DNA of 9,605 bases. It comes from Actinomycetota bacterium. Its GTDB lineage: Bacteria; Actinomycetota; Acidimicrobiia; Acidimicrobiales; CADCSY01. The translations under genes and the position numbers were made by a program. The notes below the pieces were generated by a model. The model worked only from the letters and a program-made list of their open reading frames with translations, had not been told where the DNA came from and made no database searches. Positions 6,563-9,605 of this stretch are shown piece by piece; the stretch's first letter is position 1, and each line of letters begins with the position of its first letter. Where the stretch lies: assembly GCA_016178435.1 (NCBI GenBank), contig JACOTK010000040.1, positions 1 to 9,605 of the forward strand. Reading direction: 5' to 3'.

Positions 6563-7627
6563 ATGGATCTCGACCAATTCCTCGCCACTCATCGGGCAGG
6601 CTGGACGCGACTTGCCGAGCTGACCCGCAGGGCTGGAAAAGCCCGGGGCCGGCGCAGGCCCTGGCGGCGCACCGCCTCGATGTCCCCGAAGGCCTCGATG
6701 CCCCTCGACGCCGTCGCGATCGACGAGTTGGTTCGCCTCTACCAGCGCGCCTCGGCCGACCTCTCCTACGCCAGGACCTACTATCGGGACCCGGCGCTCA
6801 ATGCCCGCCTCACGATGCTGGTTGCCGACGCGCAGGCGGTCATCCATGGTGCTCGCACCTCCGACATCAGAGACCTCGCCCACTTCTTCTCCGCGAGCTT
6901 CCCCGGAGCGGTCTGGCATCTTCGGCGATTTCTCGTCGTCGCCGCCGCGCTCACCTTCGTGCCGGCGATGGCCTTCGGCGCCTGGATCTCGGTCTCCGGA
7001 CGAGCCCGCGAGGCAGCGGCCCCCGAGGAATACCGGGCGGCCTACCTGGCCGAGGACTTCGAGGACTACTACTCCTCGAAGCCTGCCGAGCAGTTCAGCA
7101 CCGAGGTCTTCGTCAACAACGCACAGGTCGGTTTTATGGCGTTCGGGGCGGGCATCGCCGTATGCGTGCCAACCGTCTTCGTGCTCGTGAACAACGGACT
7201 CAACCTCGGCTTCGCCGCCGGTCTCTTCACCGCGGCGGGCAAGGCCCCCAAGTTCTGGGGCCTCATCCTTCCCCACGGGCTCCTCGAGCTGACCGCCGTG
7301 GTGATCGCAGGCGCCGCCGGTCTGGCGCTCGGATGGAGCATCATCGCTCCGGGCGATCGGCGTCGCAGCGAGGCGCTCGCCGAGGAAGGTCGACGATCGG
7401 TCGTGCTCGTGCTGGGCCTGATCGCCGTCTTCCTGGTGGCCGGGCTGATCGAGGGCTTCGTCACCGGCCAACCCTGGCCGACCGCGCTGCGGGTCGGCAT
7501 CGGTGCCACCGTTTGGGTGGCGTTCTGCGCCTACATCGTCATCCAGGGCGGCGCTGCGGCCCGGGCCGGGTTCACCGGGACCCTCGACGAGCTCGACGAC
7601 CTCGGTTTGCAGGTCTCATCCCGCTGA
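6563..7627 (+). CDS. SpoIIM-family (stage II sporulation protein M-like) integral membrane protein
   Basis: This is a 354-residue protein. The soluble N-terminus has MDLDQFLATHRAGWTRLAEL (1-20) and a helical stretch ELVRLYQRASADLSYARTYY (55-74), both typical of the family. Membrane segments lie near 122-143, 187-208, 232-261, 279-300 and 308-328. The SpoIIM hallmark PHGLLELTA (237-245), with conserved His and Glu, is present, as is NNAQVGFMAFGAG (185-197). The start is ATG at 6563, with AGG 6 bases upstream. An in-frame ATG at 6485 would run into the RDD gene and adds no family sequence. Despite the name, most relatives occur in non-sporulating bacteria next to moxR, DUF58 and RDD genes, as here, and their role is not settled. 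It is divergent from the RDD gene and ends 9 bases short of the convergent DUF58 gene, with no hairpin between. Confidence 0.92.
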   Translation: MDLDQFLATHRAGWTRLAELTRRAGKARGRRRPWRRTASMSPKASMPLDAVAIDELVRLYQRASADLSYARTYYRDPALNARLTMLVADAQAVIHGARTSDIRDLAHFFSASFPGAVWHLRRFLVVAAALTFVPAMAFGAWISVSGRAREAAAPEEYRAAYLAEDFEDYYSSKPAEQFSTEVFVNNAQVGFMAFGAGIAVCVPTVFVLVNNGLNLGFAAGLFTAAGKAPKFWGLILPHGLLELTAVVIAGAAGLALGWSIIAPGDRRRSEALAEEGRRSVVLVLGLIAVFLVAGLIEGFVTGQPWPTALRVGIGATVWVAFCAYIVIQGGAAARAGFTGTLDELDDLGLQVSSR

Positions 7628-7636
7628 AGTGCCGGG

Positions 7637-8956
7637 TTACAGCCGTCCGGTCGCCTTGACCTTCAGATAGGCGTCGGTAAGGCGGGGAGCAAGCGTGCCC
7701 GGCGCCTCGTCGACCACGGTGACCCCCAGGCGCCGCAGGCGAAACGTGACCCGGCGCCGCTCCTCGAGCGCGGCGATGGCGGCGGCCTTCTGATAGACGC
7801 CCTCGGCATCGAGCGGCACACCCGTGGCCCAACGATGCACCGCCGGGTCCGCCACCGCTGCCACGACCACGACGTGATCCCGGGCGATCAGCGGCAGCGC
7901 CGGTAGCAGCGATTCCGTCACGGCCTGCTCGGCCAGGTCGCTGAACAGCACGAGCATCGAACGGCGGCGAAAGCGGGAGAGCGTCGCCACGAATGCCCCC
8001 TGGTAGTCGCTCTCGACCAGTCGGGGCTCGAGGGTGTACATCGCCTCGGTGACCGCCTGGAGCCGACCGGCGGCGTGCCCGGGGGCGACGATCGCGCGCA
8101 CCTCCGCATCGAACGCCACAAGCCCCGCTCGGTCGCCGAGGCGGGTCGCCACATGGGTGAGCATCATCACGGCGTCCATCGCGTGCTCGATGCGTGGCTC
8201 GTTCTCGATCCGTGCCGCCATCGTGCGCCCGCAATCGAGCAGGCACATCACCTGCTGGTTGCGCTCCGCCCGATAGATCCGGACGATGGCCCGTCCCGCG
8301 CGGGCGGTCGCCGCCCAATCGATACGACGCATCTCGTCGTCGACCGTGTAGTCGCGCAACGAGTCGAACTCCGTACCCCCGCCGTGACCCCGCGTCGAGC
8401 GCAGACCGACCTCGGCCATACGAGCTCGATTGATGCGCAGCTCCGCCTCCTCCCGCGAGCGGTAGCGAGGGTTCACCCGCAGCAGGCCCGGAACCTCGCG
8501 GCTTCCCTGGCGGGCGACCAGCCCGAGGGGCCCCTCGACTCGCAACGTCATCACCGAGGGCTCGAAACGGCCTCGTCGGGACGGCGAGATGGTCGTCACC
8601 GCTGCCTCCGTCGCTCCGGCGGGCACCTCGAGCACCGCCCGGCGATTGCCGGGGTGAAGTGAGGGGACGAGCTCGTCGCACAGCCCGACGGTGATGTCGC
8701 GCCTCGACCCGTTGCTCACCCGCCACAACACGACCCCACGGCCGCCGAGGGCGATCGAGCCGGGCATGTCCCGGGTCACACCGACCAGACGAGGCTCGGT
8801 GGCCAACAGCCAGTCGACCAGTGCCACGACGATCAAACCGGCGTTGATCACCACGAGGGCGGCGATGAGCCCGAAGGGAAGCGCCACGGCAACGACCGCC
8901 ATGGCTGCGGTGAGCGCGGCCAGGCGCCGTGTCGGAACGGGGAGGGCGGACCTCAC
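7637..8956 (-). CDS. DUF58 domain / von Willebrand factor A-like protein, membrane-anchored
   Basis: With the GTG start at 8956 the protein has 439 residues. Two hydrophobic segments (about 14-33 and 35-51) anchor it in the membrane. A beta-rich region follows, then the DUF58 signature around 194-218 with FDSLRDYTVDDEMRRIDWAA. A vWA-like fold comes next: strand QQVMCLLDCGRTM (235-246) carries a degenerate metal site (DxGxT rather than DxSxS), and LVLFSDL (335-341) is a later strand. DUF58 proteins are usual partners of MoxR AAA+ ATPases, thought to be clients or adaptors in maturation of other proteins. The moxR stop is 10 bases upstream, so the two are co-transcribed. The start is uncertain: GTG at 9025 has GGAG 7 bases upstream but would overlap moxR by 59 bases; GTG at 8956 has no clear site and probably relies on coupling. 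The 3' end converges with spoIIM. Confidence 0.92.
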   Translation of the reverse strand: MRSALPVPTRRLAALTAAMAVVAVALPFGLIAALVVINAGLIVVALVDWLLATEPRLVGVTRDMPGSIALGGRGVVLWRVSNGSRRDITVGLCDELVPSLHPGNRRAVLEVPAGATEAAVTTISPSRRGRFEPSVMTLRVEGPLGLVARQGSREVPGLLRVNPRYRSREEAELRINRARMAEVGLRSTRGHGGGTEFDSLRDYTVDDEMRRIDWAATARAGRAIVRIYRAERNQQVMCLLDCGRTMAARIENEPRIEHAMDAVMMLTHVATRLGDRAGLVAFDAEVRAIVAPGHAAGRLQAVTEAMYTLEPRLVESDYQGAFVATLSRFRRRSMLVLFSDLAEQAVTESLLPALPLIARDHVVVVAAVADPAVHRWATGVPLDAEGVYQKAAAIAALEERRRVTFRLRRLGVTVVDEAPGTLAPRLTDAYLKVKATGRL

Positions 8957-8966
8957 GACGACGCGA

Positions 8967-9605
8967 TCAACGAGGAACCGGAACGCTCGCGAGCAGGCCG
9001 TCCAGCACACCGTCCGGTGACCCACCCTCGAGCTCCACCTCGGGGCGCAACTGGATGCGGTGACGGAAGGTCGGGCGGACCATGGCCTTGACCTCGTCCG
9101 GCGTCACGTACGCCCTCCCGGACAACCAGGTCCACGCCTTGGTGGCGTGCAACAACATGGTGGCCCCCCGTGGCGACACGCCGAGCGACAGCGACGGCGA
9201 CTCGCGCGTGGCCCGGGCCAGGCTCACCATGTAGGCGAGGACCGCCGGGTCACAACGAATCGCGCCGACCTCGGCCCGAGCCGCTGCGAGGTCCCCACGA
9301 CCGGCGACGGCACGGATGCCGATTGCCGCCAGGTCATGGGGGTTGAGACCGGCGTCATGGCGGGCGACGATGTCCAACTCCTGGTCCGCCGAGGGGTACG
9401 GAACGATGAGCTTGAGGACAAAGCGGTCGAGCTGGGCCTCGGGCAGTGGATACGTCCCCTCGTACTCCACGGGGTTCTGCGTCGCGACCACGATGAAGGG
9501 GTCGGGCAGCGGCCGTGCCAGACCGTCGACCGACACCTGGTGCTCCTCCATCGCCTCGAGGAGCGACGAGTGGGTCTTGGGCGGCGTCCGGTTGATCTCG
9601 TCGGC
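8967..9605 (-). CDS. MoxR-family AAA+ ATPase (partial, N-terminus outside window)
   Basis: The visible 212 residues are the C-terminal two thirds of a MoxR ATPase. They begin inside the Walker B motif (ADEIN, with the aspartate and glutamate that bind Mg and activate water). They continue with THSSLLEAMEE, sensor 1 ATQNP (41-45), YPLPEAQLDRF (52-62, with the family arginine), and the sensor 2 region GVSPRGA (142-148) at the start of the helical lid. The P-loop lies beyond the window edge. MoxR proteins use ATP to remodel or activate partners, commonly vWA-domain proteins, and the DUF58 gene follows after 10 bases. The stop is TGA at 8967-8969. Everything visible is intact. In actinobacteria this is commonly annotated as a moxR gene; I give no symbol because several paralogues exist. 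Confidence 0.94.
   Translation of the reverse strand, partial: ADEINRTPPKTHSSLLEAMEEHQVSVDGLARPLPDPFIVVATQNPVEYEGTYPLPEAQLDRFVLKLIVPYPSADQELDIVARHDAGLNPHDLAAIGIRAVAGRGDLAAARAEVGAIRCDPAVLAYMVSLARATRESPSLSLGVSPRGATMLLHATKAWTWLSGRAYVTPDEVKAMVRPTFRHRIQLRPEVELEGGSPDGVLDGLLASVPVPR

Noticed and set aside
6350..7471. A 373-codon minus-strand open frame opposite spoIIM
   Set aside because: SpoIIM motifs on the plus strand are decisive; the antisense product is low-complexity and highly charged.
7572..8726. A 384-codon minus-strand frame overlapping DUF58
   Set aside because: It lies in another phase of the same strand as DUF58; the translation is Arg/Gly-rich and matches nothing, while the DUF58 frame carries the expected signature.

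Overview
The window is high-GC DNA with strong G/C preference at third codon positions. Gene content and order (an iscS-mnmA pair near ligA, and a moxR / DUF58 / spoIIM / RDD cluster) point to a chromosomal segment of an actinobacterium. Acidimicrobiia or a related lineage is my guess from gene style, not a demonstrated placement. I see no rRNA, tRNA, CRISPR array, insertion sequence or phage gene, and no stretch above 300 bases lacks a gene.

Layout from left to right: (a) the 3' end of an unidentified plus-strand gene (2-196). (b) ligA, the NAD-dependent DNA ligase, on the minus strand (start 2174). Its 3' end is damaged: about 50 residues are missing between the helix-hairpin-helix region and the BRCT domain, and the BRCT remnant (250-456) lies in another frame. 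(c) A plus-strand multi-pass membrane protein of unknown function (2222-3238), divergent from ligA and overlapping the end of mnmA tail to tail. (d) A tight minus-strand run transcribed leftwards: RDD membrane protein (6495-5542), cysteine desulfurase (5518-4370), MnmA tRNA 2-thiouridylase (4323-3223). (e) A plus-strand SpoIIM-family membrane protein (6563-7627), divergent from the RDD gene. (f) A minus-strand pair, MoxR AAA+ ATPase (enters from the right edge, ends 8967) and DUF58/von Willebrand A protein (8956-7637), convergent with spoIIM.

How they work together: the cysteine desulfurase takes sulfur from cysteine and MnmA can use that sulfur to thiolate U34 of certain tRNAs. MoxR and DUF58 form the usual chaperone/vWA-adaptor pair, and SpoIIM and RDD are their usual membrane partners. 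From memory, moxR2-Rv3693-Rv3694c-Rv3695 of Mycobacterium tuberculosis has the same order with the spoIIM-like gene on the opposite strand, so the odd strand of spoIIM appears to be ancestral.

The window is mostly core-genome material and I found no convincing new defence or mobile system. The point most worth checking is the broken ligA 3' end. Lesser points are a 17-codon frame that overlaps both iscS and mnmA by ATGA, and a hairpin over the ribosome binding site of the TTG-started membrane gene.
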